Under the pieces are notes generated by a model. The model saw nothing but the letters and a program-made list of their open reading frames with translations, was not told the DNA's origin and made no database searches. 64,000 nucleotides of DNA from Actinomycetota bacterium (GTDB lineage: Bacteria; Actinomycetota; Actinomycetes; S36-B12; UBA10799). The position numbers and the translations under genes are program-made. Location: positions 248,001 through 312,000 of the forward strand of contig JACJWU010000004.1 in NCBI GenBank assembly GCA_020636995.1. The letters run 5' to 3'. Within the stretch, counting starts at the first letter, position 1; each line of letters starts with the position of its first letter. Positions 43,221 through 51,395 of the stretch are shown here, piece by piece.

Positions 43221-44201
43221 GTGACGCCTGTCGGGCTGGGCACCATGACGAACCACCTGCTGAGTGACCCTCGCTTCCGAAGGTTGGCGATCATCTCCTC
43301 GCCCACAACGGGCAATCCCGCGCTGGGGACGATCGACGTGGCTCGAGCAGACGCGGCCCTGGTCCTGCAGTACGCAGCCGAAGGTCAGCCGGGCTGGTTG
43401 CGCCTTGAGGACATCCGCGAGGAGGTCGAGCGGTCCCACTTCACCGGGGTCTTCGACGTCGCGATGATCGACCCCTTCCACGCCTACGGTTCGTCCTTCG
43501 AATGCATCGCGTTGGCTCTCACAATGCTGAGACCGGCAGGGGTGCTCCTCGTGCATGACTGCCTGCCGCCACCCGAGTACACAAGTCCCACGTTCGAGCC
43601 CGGCAACTGGTGCGGGACGACCTTCGCCGCCTTCCGGGACCTCTGTGTCGCGAACGGGCTGAACTGGTTCACCCTGGGCACCGACTTCGGGATCGGCGTG
43701 GCCGTCAAGGGCGGTGCTCCGGTCGATCGACGGGTTCCCGACGACGGGTGGACGGAACAGAGCCACGACGACTACGTGACCCGCTACAGGGCCGAGCCGT
43801 GCGTATTCATGCAAGCGGTCGACGGTGAGGACGCTGCTGCCGCTGTGGATCTGGCTCTCGACGGCGAAGCAGCGGATCACCTCCGTATGCCGTTCCCCGG
43901 TTGGCCGGAACTGAGGGAACGCCTTCACGAGTCGTCTGACCGGTCCCGCGAGCAACATCGCGAGGACGAACGCGCACTGCGTCACGAGGTAGATGCATTG
44001 CGCGAGCACATCCGGACTCTCGGGGATGACCTCGACGCCCTGAACACGCAGAACCACGGTCTGCGGGAACAGATCGCCCAGCTAGAGGCCCAGGTTGTGG
44101 AAACGGGGCGGCCCACCTGGCAGGCTCGGGCACTGCTCAAGAGCGCTCCGAGGGCCGTCCGGGCTCGCCTGGTGCAACGGGCGAGCCGGAACCGCACGTA
44201 G
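43221..44201 (+). CDS. Methyltransferase-like protein with C-terminal coiled coil
   Basis: 326 residues. The N-terminal 190 residues look like a class I SAM-methyltransferase half: DVAMIDPFHAYGSSFECIALALTMLRPAGVLLVHDCLPP near 75-113, without a clear glycine-rich motif I. After a linker, residues about 230-300 form a charged coiled coil (REQHREDERALRHEVDALREHIRTL). Such pairs occur in surface-glycan or FkbM-type enzymes, but I cannot name a substrate. GTG 43221 has TACGGT at 6 nt. The gene is bracketed by two direct copies of a family 3 element, a sign of acquisition or mobility. Confidence 0.7.
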   Translation: MTPVGLGTMTNHLLSDPRFRRLAIISSPTTGNPALGTIDVARADAALVLQYAAEGQPGWLRLEDIREEVERSHFTGVFDVAMIDPFHAYGSSFECIALALTMLRPAGVLLVHDCLPPPEYTSPTFEPGNWCGTTFAAFRDLCVANGLNWFTLGTDFGIGVAVKGGAPVDRRVPDDGWTEQSHDDYVTRYRAEPCVFMQAVDGEDAAAAVDLALDGEAADHLRMPFPGWPELRERLHESSDRSREQHREDERALRHEVDALREHIRTLGDDLDALNTQNHGLREQIAQLEAQVVETGRPTWQARALLKSAPRAVRARLVQRASRNRT

Positions 44202-44229
44202 GACACATCTCGCGGAAAACGACCCAGCG

Positions 44230-44545
44230 GAACTCGACCCCGTCCCCGTCGGCGGCCCCGGCCCGGATCCCTCAGTCCACCACGGGGTCTTTGTGACGAC
44301 GTTGCGGGATCCGCGGGGCGGTTTGTCACGAAGGTGCGGGCTGCCGGGCGGTTCCACCGCGCACCTTCGTAACAAACCGGCCGCGCAGGCGCCCAACTTC
44401 GCGACAAAGACCGCTGGGCCCCGCTTCCTCGACCACCTCACACATTCGAACAAGGTCACCCGAACCTGGCCCGAACCCATGTGCGCAGGGCGCGGCTACT
44501 CGCTTCCCGCTGGAGGCTGCAACCTGAACTCGACCACGTCCCCGT
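44230..44545. repeat. Two partial copies of the ychF 3' end
   Basis: The 20-mer GAACTCGACCACGTCMCCGT occurs at 44230-44249 (one further change), 44526-44545 and inside ychF at 44887-44906, all in the same orientation, 18 or 19 of 20 identical. The spacings are about 296 and 361 bp. Direct duplication of a gene's 3' end is what successive integrations at an attachment site leave behind. No integrase gene is visible. Confidence 0.65.
44288..44410. repeat. Intergenic inverted-repeat element, family 3, copy 2
   Basis: Arms A (44288-44306), B (44321-44337), B' (44361-44378), A' (44391-44410), same order, spacing and loop as copy 1 at 42989. It follows the methyltransferase gene. The remaining bases of the 388-bp gap 44202-44589 hold two ychF-end fragments and no gene. 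Confidence 0.88.
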
Positions 44546-44589
44546 GGTCCGACATAGGCTTGGCACGAGTTTCCCGGAAGGCACCGCCA

Positions 44590-44859
44590 ATGGACGATGA
44601 GGACTACCTTGCCCTGCGTGAGAGAGCAGAACGAGGCGAACGCGACGCCCTCGACCAGTTGGTCGAGGAGGCGGCCAACCGCGCGGATATTCGGGAGTTG
44701 CGGCGCCTTGCGGACTCTGGCAGCAAAGACGCACTTGATGAACTCGTGCAGCTTGCTGGGGAACTCGGCAACCGCGCTGAATTGGCGCGATTGGCGGCCG
44801 GGGGTAGCAGCGACGCACGGGACGTGCTTGCGGAGATGGACGAGTCAGCATCGCCCTAG
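44590..44859 (+). CDS. Small helical-repeat protein
   Basis: 89 residues, acidic, no cysteine. Three degenerate repeats of 25-30 residues can be aligned (LRERAERGERDALDQL, LRRLADSGSKDALDEL, LARLAAGGSSDARDVL), resembling a short TPR/Sel1-like or HEAT-like helical solenoid. Function unknown; protein binding is inferred. An AAGG lies 11 nt before the ATG. It sits between a ychF-end fragment and the true ychF 3' end, as cargo of a small insertion would. Confidence 0.65.
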   Translation: MDDEDYLALRERAERGERDALDQLVEEAANRADIRELRRLADSGSKDALDELVQLAGELGNRAELARLAAGGSSDARDVLAEMDESASP

Positions 44860-44871
44860 CGGATCTTCCCC

Positions 44872-45945
44872 CTACACGTTGAAGCGGAACTCGACCACGT
44901 CACCGTCCTGCATCACGTAGTCCTTGCCTTCGATCCGCACCTTGCCGTGTGCCTTCGCATCCTGCATGGAACCCGCCGCCATGAGTTCGTCGAACGAGAT
45001 CACCTCCGCCTTGATGAACCCCTTCTGGAAGTCGGTGTGGATCACCCCTGCGGCCTCCGGCGCGGTGTCCCCCCTGTGGATCGTCCATGCCCGCGCTTCC
45101 TTGGGCCCCGCGGTCAGATATGTCTGCAGACCCAAGGTCTCGAAACCGACCCGGGCCAGCGCCTGGATCCCGGACTCCTGCTGGCCGATGGACTGCAGCA
45201 GGTCCAGCGCCTCGTCCTCGGGGAGTTCCGACAGTTCGGCCTCCACCTGCGCATCGAGGAAAACGGCCTCCGCCGGAGCCACGAGCTCGGTCATCTCCGC
45301 GCGGAACGCCTCGTCCGACAGTTCCTCCTCGTCGCAGTTGATCACGTAGAGGAAGGGCTTGTTGGTCAGCAGGAACAACTCGCGCAGCGGCTCGGGGTCG
45401 ATACCGGCGGAGAACAGCGTGCGCCCGGAGTCGAGGATCTCCTTGGCCTGCTGGGCGGCATCGACCACGGCTGCACGGTCCTTGTGCAGACGTGCCTCCT
45501 TCTCCAGCCGCGGCAGGGCTTTGTCCAACGTCTGCAGGTCAGCCAGGATCAGTTCGGTGTTGATGGTCTCCATGTCCTCGGCCGGCGAGACCCTGCCCTC
45601 CACGTGCACCACATCCGGGTCGTGGAACGCTCTCAACACCTGGCAGATCGCGTCGGACTCGCGGATGTGGGACAGGAACTTGTTGCCCAGACCCTGACCC
45701 TCGCTGGCGCCGCGCACGATCCCGGCGATGTCCACGAACTGCACCGTGGCGGGCAACAACTTCGCGGACCCGTAGAGGTCGGCGAGCTTCTGCAGGCGCG
45801 GGTCGGGCACGCCGACCATGCCGACGTTGGGCTCGATCGTGGCGAAGGGATAGTTCGCGGCGAGCGCGCCGGCCTTCGTGAGGGCGTTGAAGAGAGTGGA
45901 CTTGCCGACGTTGGGCAGGCCGACGATTCCGATTGTCAGGGACAC
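44872..45945 (-). CDS. ychF: Ribosome-binding ATPase YchF
   Basis: 357 residues. Obg-related P-loop (GIVGLPNVGKST), switch region FVDIAGIVRGASEGQGLGNKFLSHIRE, the NxxE-type specificity motif typical of ATP preference, and a C-terminal TGS domain. Associates with ribosomes and redox stress responses. GTG 45945 is fixed by TACACT 6 nt upstream; the very long upstream frame overlaps rmuC and is noise. Confidence 0.96.
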   Translation of the reverse strand: MSLTIGIVGLPNVGKSTLFNALTKAGALAANYPFATIEPNVGMVGVPDPRLQKLADLYGSAKLLPATVQFVDIAGIVRGASEGQGLGNKFLSHIRESDAICQVLRAFHDPDVVHVEGRVSPAEDMETINTELILADLQTLDKALPRLEKEARLHKDRAAVVDAAQQAKEILDSGRTLFSAGIDPEPLRELFLLTNKPFLYVINCDEEELSDEAFRAEMTELVAPAEAVFLDAQVEAELSELPEDEALDLLQSIGQQESGIQALARVGFETLGLQTYLTAGPKEARAWTIHRGDTAPEAAGVIHTDFQKGFIKAEVISFDELMAAGSMQDAKAHGKVRIEGKDYVMQDGDVVEFRFNV

Positions 45946-46000
45946 CCAAGAAGTGTAGAGATCCCCGAAAGATGTCGTACCCATCGGGCACCGTGGGGAC

Positions 46001-47110
46001 ATGGTCACCATCACACCGGTCTGGCTGGTCTTCGCGGCTCTCGTCCTGGCCGTCGGCGCCTTCGTGGCATACCGGCTCGGAGCCGCCTCGGCCCGCCCGC
46101 GGATCGCCGAACTCGAGGGCCGCTGCGCCGCGCTCGCGGAGCAGGCACAAGCCCGGGGCTCGATCGATGCGACCCTCCAGCCCCTGCGACAGGCGATGGC
46201 CGACCTGACCCAGCAGGTGGACTCCGCCGAGCGTTCCCGGGTGGCGGCCATCGCCGGTCTGTCCGAACGGCTCGTCACGGTGGGCCAACAGGTGGGCGAC
46301 GCCACCAAGGACGTCACCGCGCAGGCCCAACGGATCACACAGGCCCTCTCCCGCACGCACAACCAGGGCACCTGGGGTGAGATGCAGTTGCGCCGACTGG
46401 TGGAGGCTGCGGGGATGCTCGAGCATGTCCACTTCGTGGAACAGCACACCGTGACCGAGGAGGCCGGACAGTTGCGCCCGGACATGGTGATCAGCCTGTC
46501 CGAGGGGCGGCAGGTCGTGGTGGACGCCAAGGTATCCCTCGATGCGTTCCTCGATCCGGATCTCGACGAACAGGCGATCGCAGCACGCCATGCGGCTGCT
46601 GTCACCGACCACATCACGCGACTGTCGAGCAAGAAGTACTGGAAGGCCGTCGGCACGCCGGAGTTCGTCATCCTGTTCCTGCCGGCCGAGCACATGCTCG
46701 GCGTGGCGCTGCGGGAGCGTCCCGATCTTCTCCACACCGCCTTCGACCGCAAGATCGTGCTCGCCACACCGACGACGTTGATGGCGACTCTGCGCAGCGT
46801 GTCCTGGGCATGGCAGCAGGCGGCCATGGCCGACCAGGCCCGCGACGTCCTGGCCGCAGGCAAGCAGGTGCACGAGCGTTTGTCGACGATGGCGGGTCAC
46901 CTGGAGCGCCTCGGCAAGTCGCTGGCCGACTCGGTCGGGCAGTACAACCAGTTCGTCGGCTCGCTGGACAGCCGGGTCCTGCCCTCGGCGCGCAGGCTGG
47001 CGCAGATGACGGACCCGGATGCTGACGTGGTGTCGATCACCGAGATCGATGTCAGACCGCGGACGGTCCAGATCGACGAACGTGGCGACGCGATCCGTGA
47101 CACCGGGTAG
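46001..47110 (+). CDS. rmuC: DNA recombination protein RmuC
   Basis: 369 residues: N-terminal membrane helix, a coiled coil (about 25-110), then the RmuC nuclease-like core (SRTHNQGTWGEMQLRRLVE near 115, DMVISLSEGRQVVVDAKVSLDAF near 160-182 with PD-DxK-like Asp and Lys). Limits recombination at repeated DNA. Divergent from ychF with 55 bp between. CACCGT is 6 nt from the ATG, an imperfect leaderless -10. Confidence 0.93.
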   Translation: MVTITPVWLVFAALVLAVGAFVAYRLGAASARPRIAELEGRCAALAEQAQARGSIDATLQPLRQAMADLTQQVDSAERSRVAAIAGLSERLVTVGQQVGDATKDVTAQAQRITQALSRTHNQGTWGEMQLRRLVEAAGMLEHVHFVEQHTVTEEAGQLRPDMVISLSEGRQVVVDAKVSLDAFLDPDLDEQAIAARHAAAVTDHITRLSSKKYWKAVGTPEFVILFLPAEHMLGVALRERPDLLHTAFDRKIVLATPTTLMATLRSVSWAWQQAAMADQARDVLAAGKQVHERLSTMAGHLERLGKSLADSVGQYNQFVGSLDSRVLPSARRLAQMTDPDADVVSITEIDVRPRTVQIDERGDAIRDTG

Positions 47111-47151
47111 CGCTGCACGCCCCACGGTGAACTGCGGGTTACCGTGGGGTC

Positions 47152-47655
47152 GTGAACACGAAGGAGCCGACCGTCACGGCCGACCCCGGGGTGTCGGTCG
47201 ACCTTTCGCCCGAGCCCGCGGCAACTGCGGCTACCGTGGCCGATGTGAGCCTCGACCAACACTCCGTCGAAGAGGACAGCAGGGGCCTCGGCGTCGGGCT
47301 GATGGTGCTGTTGGTCTTCACGGTCACGATCCTCACAGCGTTGGCGGACACCGCGTTCAACGGCAGCATCACCTACATCACCGGCGCCGTCTTCGTCGTC
47401 GTCTCGGTGGTCGCTGCAGCAACAGTTGGTTACCGCGACCTCTCGACGACGATCATCACTCCGCCTCTGGCCTACTTCACGGCGATCGCGATCTCCGGCC
47501 AGCCGGACCTGCTGAACGGCGCATCCGACAACCTGCTGTTGCGCGAAGCCGCCATGGTGGCGGCAGGACTCGCCGTCAACGCCCCGTGGATCTTCGCCGG
47601 CACCGGTGCCGCTGCGCTGATCGTGATCGTGCGGCGCTGGATCCTGCACCGCTGA
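47152..47655 (+). CDS. DUF6542 membrane protein
   Basis: 167 residues: a polar N-terminal tail of about 45 residues, then four membrane helices. Conserved in actinobacteria beside ispH and ychF; function unknown. GTG 47152 preceded by TACCGT at 6 nt. Ends back-to-back with ispH (stop codons adjacent). Confidence 0.85.
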   Translation: MNTKEPTVTADPGVSVDLSPEPAATAATVADVSLDQHSVEEDSRGLGVGLMVLLVFTVTILTALADTAFNGSITYITGAVFVVVSVVAAATVGYRDLSTTIITPPLAYFTAIAISGQPDLLNGASDNLLLREAAMVAAGLAVNAPWIFAGTGAAALIVIVRRWILHR

Positions 47656-48606
47656 TCAGGAGACGGATGCCGCCTTCAGGTCGCGGCGCAGTTCCGGCGG
47701 CAACGCGAAGCTGAGACTCTCATCCACCGTCTTCACCAGTTCGATCTCGTCGAAGCCGAGATCCTCGAGCGCGTCGAGCAGTTGCTCGACCAGCGACTCG
47801 GGCACGCTGGCGCCGGAGGTCACACCGACCGATTGCGCCCCGTCGAGCCACTCCGGCAGCAATTGCCCCGCGTCGTCGATGCGGTAGCTGCGCGCACCTG
47901 CCTCCTGGGCCACCTCCGCCAGGCGTACGGAGTTGCTCGAGTTCTCCGATCCCACCACGATGACCACATCACAGTTGGGGGCGATCTCCTTCACCGCTGC
48001 CTGTCGATTCTGGGTCGCGTAGCAGATGTCATCGCTGGGCGGGTCGATGAGCATCGGCAGCCTCGTGCGCAAACGCTCGACGGTCTGCATGGTCTCGTCC
48101 ACTGACAGTGTCGTCTGCGACAGCCACGCCACCGGGCGATCAGGGTCGATCTCGAGGCCGTCGACGGCCTCCGGGGAGTCCACGACGGTGATCGCATCCG
48201 GGGCCTCGCCAGCAGTACCTTCGACCTCCTCGTGCCCCTCGTGACCGATCAGCAGGATCTGGTAGCCGGAGTCCGCGAACCGCTTGGCCTCGTTGTGCAC
48301 CTTGGTCACAAGCGGGCAGGTGGCGTCGATGGTGAGCAGGTTGAGTCGTTGCGCTTCGTCGTGGACGCTCGGCGCCACACCATGTGCGCTGAACACCAGT
48401 CGGGAGCCGTTCGGCACCTCGTCGGTCTCGTCGACGAAGATCGCGCCCCTCTTCTCGAGGTCGGCGACCACATGCACGTTGTGCACGATCTGCTTGCGCA
48501 CGTAGATCGGCGGCCCGTACAACTCGAGCGCTTTCTCCACGGTGACGACCGCACGTTCCACCCCGGCGCAGTAGCCGCGAGGTGCTGCCAGAAGGACCTT
48601 ACCCAC
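47656..48606 (-). CDS. ispH: HMBPP reductase (MEP isoprenoid pathway)
   Basis: 316 residues. 4Fe-4S enzyme making IPP and DMAPP from HMBPP. Three cluster cysteines are visible: GYCAGVERA (12), ATCPLVTKVH (about 96) and ICYATQNRQ (about 196), plus HEGHEE near 125 and GSENSSNS near 222. Full length. Downstream of xseB with 9 bp between. Its products feed the UppS encoded at 57 kb. Confidence 0.95.
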   Translation of the reverse strand: MGKVLLAAPRGYCAGVERAVVTVEKALELYGPPIYVRKQIVHNVHVVADLEKRGAIFVDETDEVPNGSRLVFSAHGVAPSVHDEAQRLNLLTIDATCPLVTKVHNEAKRFADSGYQILLIGHEGHEEVEGTAGEAPDAITVVDSPEAVDGLEIDPDRPVAWLSQTTLSVDETMQTVERLRTRLPMLIDPPSDDICYATQNRQAAVKEIAPNCDVVIVVGSENSSNSVRLAEVAQEAGARSYRIDDAGQLLPEWLDGAQSVGVTSGASVPESLVEQLLDALEDLGFDEIELVKTVDESLSFALPPELRRDLKAASVS

Positions 48607-48615
48607 TCCTCAATG

Positions 48616-48837
48616 CTACGTGGGTTCCTCGACCTGCGCCTTTGCCGCCTCGATGCGACTCTCGACCTGCCCGAGCAGCACGTCGCAATGGGCGGCCAAC
48701 TTCTCCCCCCGCTCCCAGAGTTCCACGGACTCCTGAAGGGTCACGCTGCCGTCCTCGAGTCGCCGAACGATCAACTCGAGCTCCTCGCGGGCGGCCTCGA
48801 ACGTCAACGTCTCCCCCAGCCCCTGCTCCTCAGCCAT
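48616..48837 (-). CDS. xseB: Exonuclease VII small subunit
   Basis: 73 residues with the XseB core LTFEAAREELELIVRRLEDGSVTLQESVELWERGEKLAAHCDVLL, an antiparallel helical pair that wraps the large subunit. ATG 48837 overlaps the xseA stop by 8 bp, so the subunits are translationally coupled. Confidence 0.93.
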   Translation of the reverse strand: MAEEQGLGETLTFEAAREELELIVRRLEDGSVTLQESVELWERGEKLAAHCDVLLGQVESRIEAAKAQVEEPT

Positions 48838-50041
48838 CTGTTGCTCCCTCCACGTCATCAACGGTGGCATCGAACTGTCCGCCCTGAACCCGAATGTGTA
48901 CCTGTGACCCCGGCGGCGGGGACTCTCGCACCAATGCGCCGTCCGGCGACATCACCAGTGCGTAACCCCTGTCCAGGGTGGCCTGCGGGGACAGCGCCCG
49001 GAGCTGCAGATCCAGACTGCCGACGTCGACGCGGCAGCGCGCCAGGTGGCGGTCCATCGCCGGCACGAGCCTCGACCTGCTGCGCATGAGCTCGTCCTTG
49101 CGATCCCTGAGGATCGCGGCTGGGTCCTGCAGCACCTTGCGCAGCCGCCAGGAGTCGAGCAGTCGCCGCTCGTGCCCGACCCTGGCCGCCATCAGCGCTC
49201 GCATGCGTGCCCGCAGTCCGGCCAGATCGGCGACCACCTCTGCCACATCCGGCACAGCCAGGGTGGCTGCGTGGGTCGGCGTCGCGGCCCGGGCGTCGGC
49301 GATGTCATCCAGGATCGGGCGGTCCGCCTCGTGCCCGATGGCGCTGATCACCGGCGTGAGCATCGCAGCGACTGCCCGGATCAGGCCCTCGTCGGAAAAG
49401 GGCAGCAGATCCTCCAGTGATCCACCGCCGCGGGTGACGATGATGACATCGACATCGGGATGGGCCTCGAGCTCCGCCAGTGCCGTTTTGACCTGGGTGA
49501 CGGCCGAACGACCCTGCACCGCGACCTCCCGAACCTCCAAGCGCACCGAGGGGAACCGGGCGGTCGCGATCCGCCGGACGTCCTTGAGCGCATCACTGTC
49601 ACGGCCGGTCACCACACCCACCGCCCGCGGGATGAGTGGACGGCGGCGCTTGCGATGCGGAGCGAACAGACCCTCCTGCGCGAGCAGTTGCCGGCGGCGC
49701 TCGATCTCGGCCAGCAGATCTCCCACCCCGGCGAGATGGATCTCCGAGGCGCGCAGCAGGATCCTGGTCTGTTTCGTGACCTGGACGCTGACCAGCAGGA
49801 TCACCCGGTCGCCCTCGGCCGGTGCCCGGGGGAGATCCGCGAACTTGCGGGGATGCACCATCACATCGGCGCTCAGGTCGCCCTGTTCATCACGCAGCGT
49901 GAAGAACGTCTGGCTGCCGGCTGAGCGGATCTTCGAGATCTCACCCGCCACCCACGCCTGACCCAGACGTCCCACCCAGTCCTGGAAGTGCTTGAGCATG
50001 ACCCGTAAGGGCCACGGCTGCTCCATCGTGGGCGTGGTCAT
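48830..50041 (-). CDS. xseA: Exonuclease VII large subunit
   Basis: 403 residues. N-terminal OB-fold (about 15-105), catalytic domain with VVTGRDSDALKDV near 140 and RGGGSLEDLLPFSDE near 200, then a long coiled coil and C-terminal segment with LDRGYALV. Degrades single-stranded DNA from both ends. ATG overlaps the upstream DUF4245 stop by 4 bp (ATGA). Shorter than E. coli XseA (456) in the coiled coil. Confidence 0.95.
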   Translation of the reverse strand: MTTPTMEQPWPLRVMLKHFQDWVGRLGQAWVAGEISKIRSAGSQTFFTLRDEQGDLSADVMVHPRKFADLPRAPAEGDRVILLVSVQVTKQTRILLRASEIHLAGVGDLLAEIERRRQLLAQEGLFAPHRKRRRPLIPRAVGVVTGRDSDALKDVRRIATARFPSVRLEVREVAVQGRSAVTQVKTALAELEAHPDVDVIIVTRGGGSLEDLLPFSDEGLIRAVAAMLTPVISAIGHEADRPILDDIADARAATPTHAATLAVPDVAEVVADLAGLRARMRALMAARVGHERRLLDSWRLRKVLQDPAAILRDRKDELMRSRSRLVPAMDRHLARCRVDVGSLDLQLRALSPQATLDRGYALVMSPDGALVRESPPPGSQVHIRVQGGQFDATVDDVEGATDG

Positions 50042-50550
50042 GCCGACAAACGACCCGCGAAGTCTGCCAACTGCTCGTACGACACGGACCCGGTCACGAC
50101 GACGGTGGAGCCGTCGGATGAGCGCACCAACGAACGCTGGTCGGTGGTGGTGTACCGCTGCCAGACCTGACCGTCCACGGTCATCTCGCCGTCCGGGGAA
50201 CCATCAAGCGTCTGTTCCTCGATGAAATTCTGTGCGTCACCGTCGGTCTGGGCCACGGCGATGTACTGGTCGTCAGGGGTCACGTAACCCAAGAACCACA
50301 CCGTGGCATCACCATCGGCTTCGAACCTCGCTGAGGTCGCACGCCAGTTCCCGGTGAGCCCTGTGGGCGCATACACCGGGTAGCCCGCTTGCTCCCTGGC
50401 CGACAGCAGCACCGGGGCTGGATCCACTGTGCGGACGGGGTCCGGGGAAGGCCGCCAGACCACCACGAAGAGGAAGGCCACGAACAGACCGACCACGGCC
50501 AGGCTAAGGACCAGATCCCGCAGACCGCGTTTCGTGCGCTCCGAACTCAT
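50038..50550 (-). CDS. DUF4245 membrane-anchored protein
   Basis: 170 residues: one N-terminal membrane helix (LVLSLAVVGLFVAFLFVVVW) and an extracytoplasmic DUF4245 domain. Actinobacterial family of unknown function. ATG overlaps the deacetylase stop as ATGA, and its stop overlaps xseA, making a tightly coupled run deacetylase-DUF4245-xseA-xseB-ispH. Confidence 0.88.
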   Translation of the reverse strand: MSSERTKRGLRDLVLSLAVVGLFVAFLFVVVWRPSPDPVRTVDPAPVLLSAREQAGYPVYAPTGLTGNWRATSARFEADGDATVWFLGYVTPDDQYIAVAQTDGDAQNFIEEQTLDGSPDGEMTVDGQVWQRYTTTDQRSLVRSSDGSTVVVTGSVSYEQLADFAGRLSA

Positions 50551-51320
50551 AGAGCCATTCCAGCAGGTGCCGTGGGAGTCGGCACGGGCTCCGGGGGCTC
50601 GGGAGGCTTGCGCTGCTTGGGTTTCGCAGCGTCGGTGACCGCACCCTTCAGCGGCACGCGGCACGCGGGCACGGTGCGGAACTCGTACCCGCGGGCGCGC
50701 AGCAGGGGGATCAGGCGTTTGACCGCAGATGTGGTCGCACCGCGAGGTCCGCCACCGTCGTGCAGAAGAACGATCGCCTTGTGGTGCACCCGGCTCGAGA
50801 TGTGGTTTGTCAGGTATGTGGCGTCCTGATGCGAGAAGTCCTGCGGGTCCACCGTCCACAGGATCTGCTTGAGCCCGAGCCCTCCGGCAACGCCGACCAC
50901 CGTGGAGTTCGTAGCACCGTAGGGGGGCCGCATACAAGCACCTGCCCCAGGACCGATGACCCGTTGGGTCGCCGCGAACTGGTGGTGGATGGCCTGCGGA
51001 GACAGGAAGGTCAGATCCGGATGGGCCCAGGTGTGGTTACCGAGTGCGTGCCCGGCCAGCCACAATTCGGTGGCCCGCTGACGATCGGCAGCGACGAGGC
51101 TGCCGAGCACGAAGAAGGTCGCCGGCACGTGTTCGCGGGCCAGTACCTTCAGCAATCGCGGATCGTTGCTGGGGTTCGGACCGTCGTCGAAGGTCAAGTA
51201 CACGATCTTGGTCGGCGCCTTCTGGCGGGACTTCTTGTCGGCATGTGCCGGTCCTGCGACGGCGAACGCCACTGCCGCCGCGAGTACCGCGGAAACCACT
51301 GCCGAACCCCACCTGCGCAC
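50547..51320 (-). CDS. Secreted polysaccharide deacetylase
   Basis: 257 residues. Signal peptide ending AGPAHA, NodB domain with TFDDGPNPSND near 45, GNHTWAHPDL near 100 (metal His pair), RPPYGATN near 133 and LLHDGGG near 190. Removes acetyl groups from peptidoglycan or another glycan, lowering lysozyme sensitivity. A proline-rich tail follows. The GTG start is uncertain by a few codons. In mycobacteria a homolog (Rv1096) is near phoH2 and fum. Confidence 0.9.
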   Translation of the reverse strand: MRRWGSAVVSAVLAAAVAFAVAGPAHADKKSRQKAPTKIVYLTFDDGPNPSNDPRLLKVLAREHVPATFFVLGSLVAADRQRATELWLAGHALGNHTWAHPDLTFLSPQAIHHQFAATQRVIGPGAGACMRPPYGATNSTVVGVAGGLGLKQILWTVDPQDFSHQDATYLTNHISSRVHHKAIVLLHDGGGPRGATTSAVKRLIPLLRARGYEFRTVPACRVPLKGAVTDAAKPKQRKPPEPPEPVPTPTAPAGMAL

Positions 51321-51395
51321 ACCTCAAGTGTCGCACGCACAAGCCCGCCAACCCGTTGTCTGGGCACGCCTGTGGACACGTCCTAGGCTGGGTCC

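Noticed and set aside
45946..46863. N-terminal extension of ychF to 663 codons
   Set aside because: It would overlap rmuC entirely; YchF starts at the P-loop and a -10 box is 6 nt before GTG 45945.
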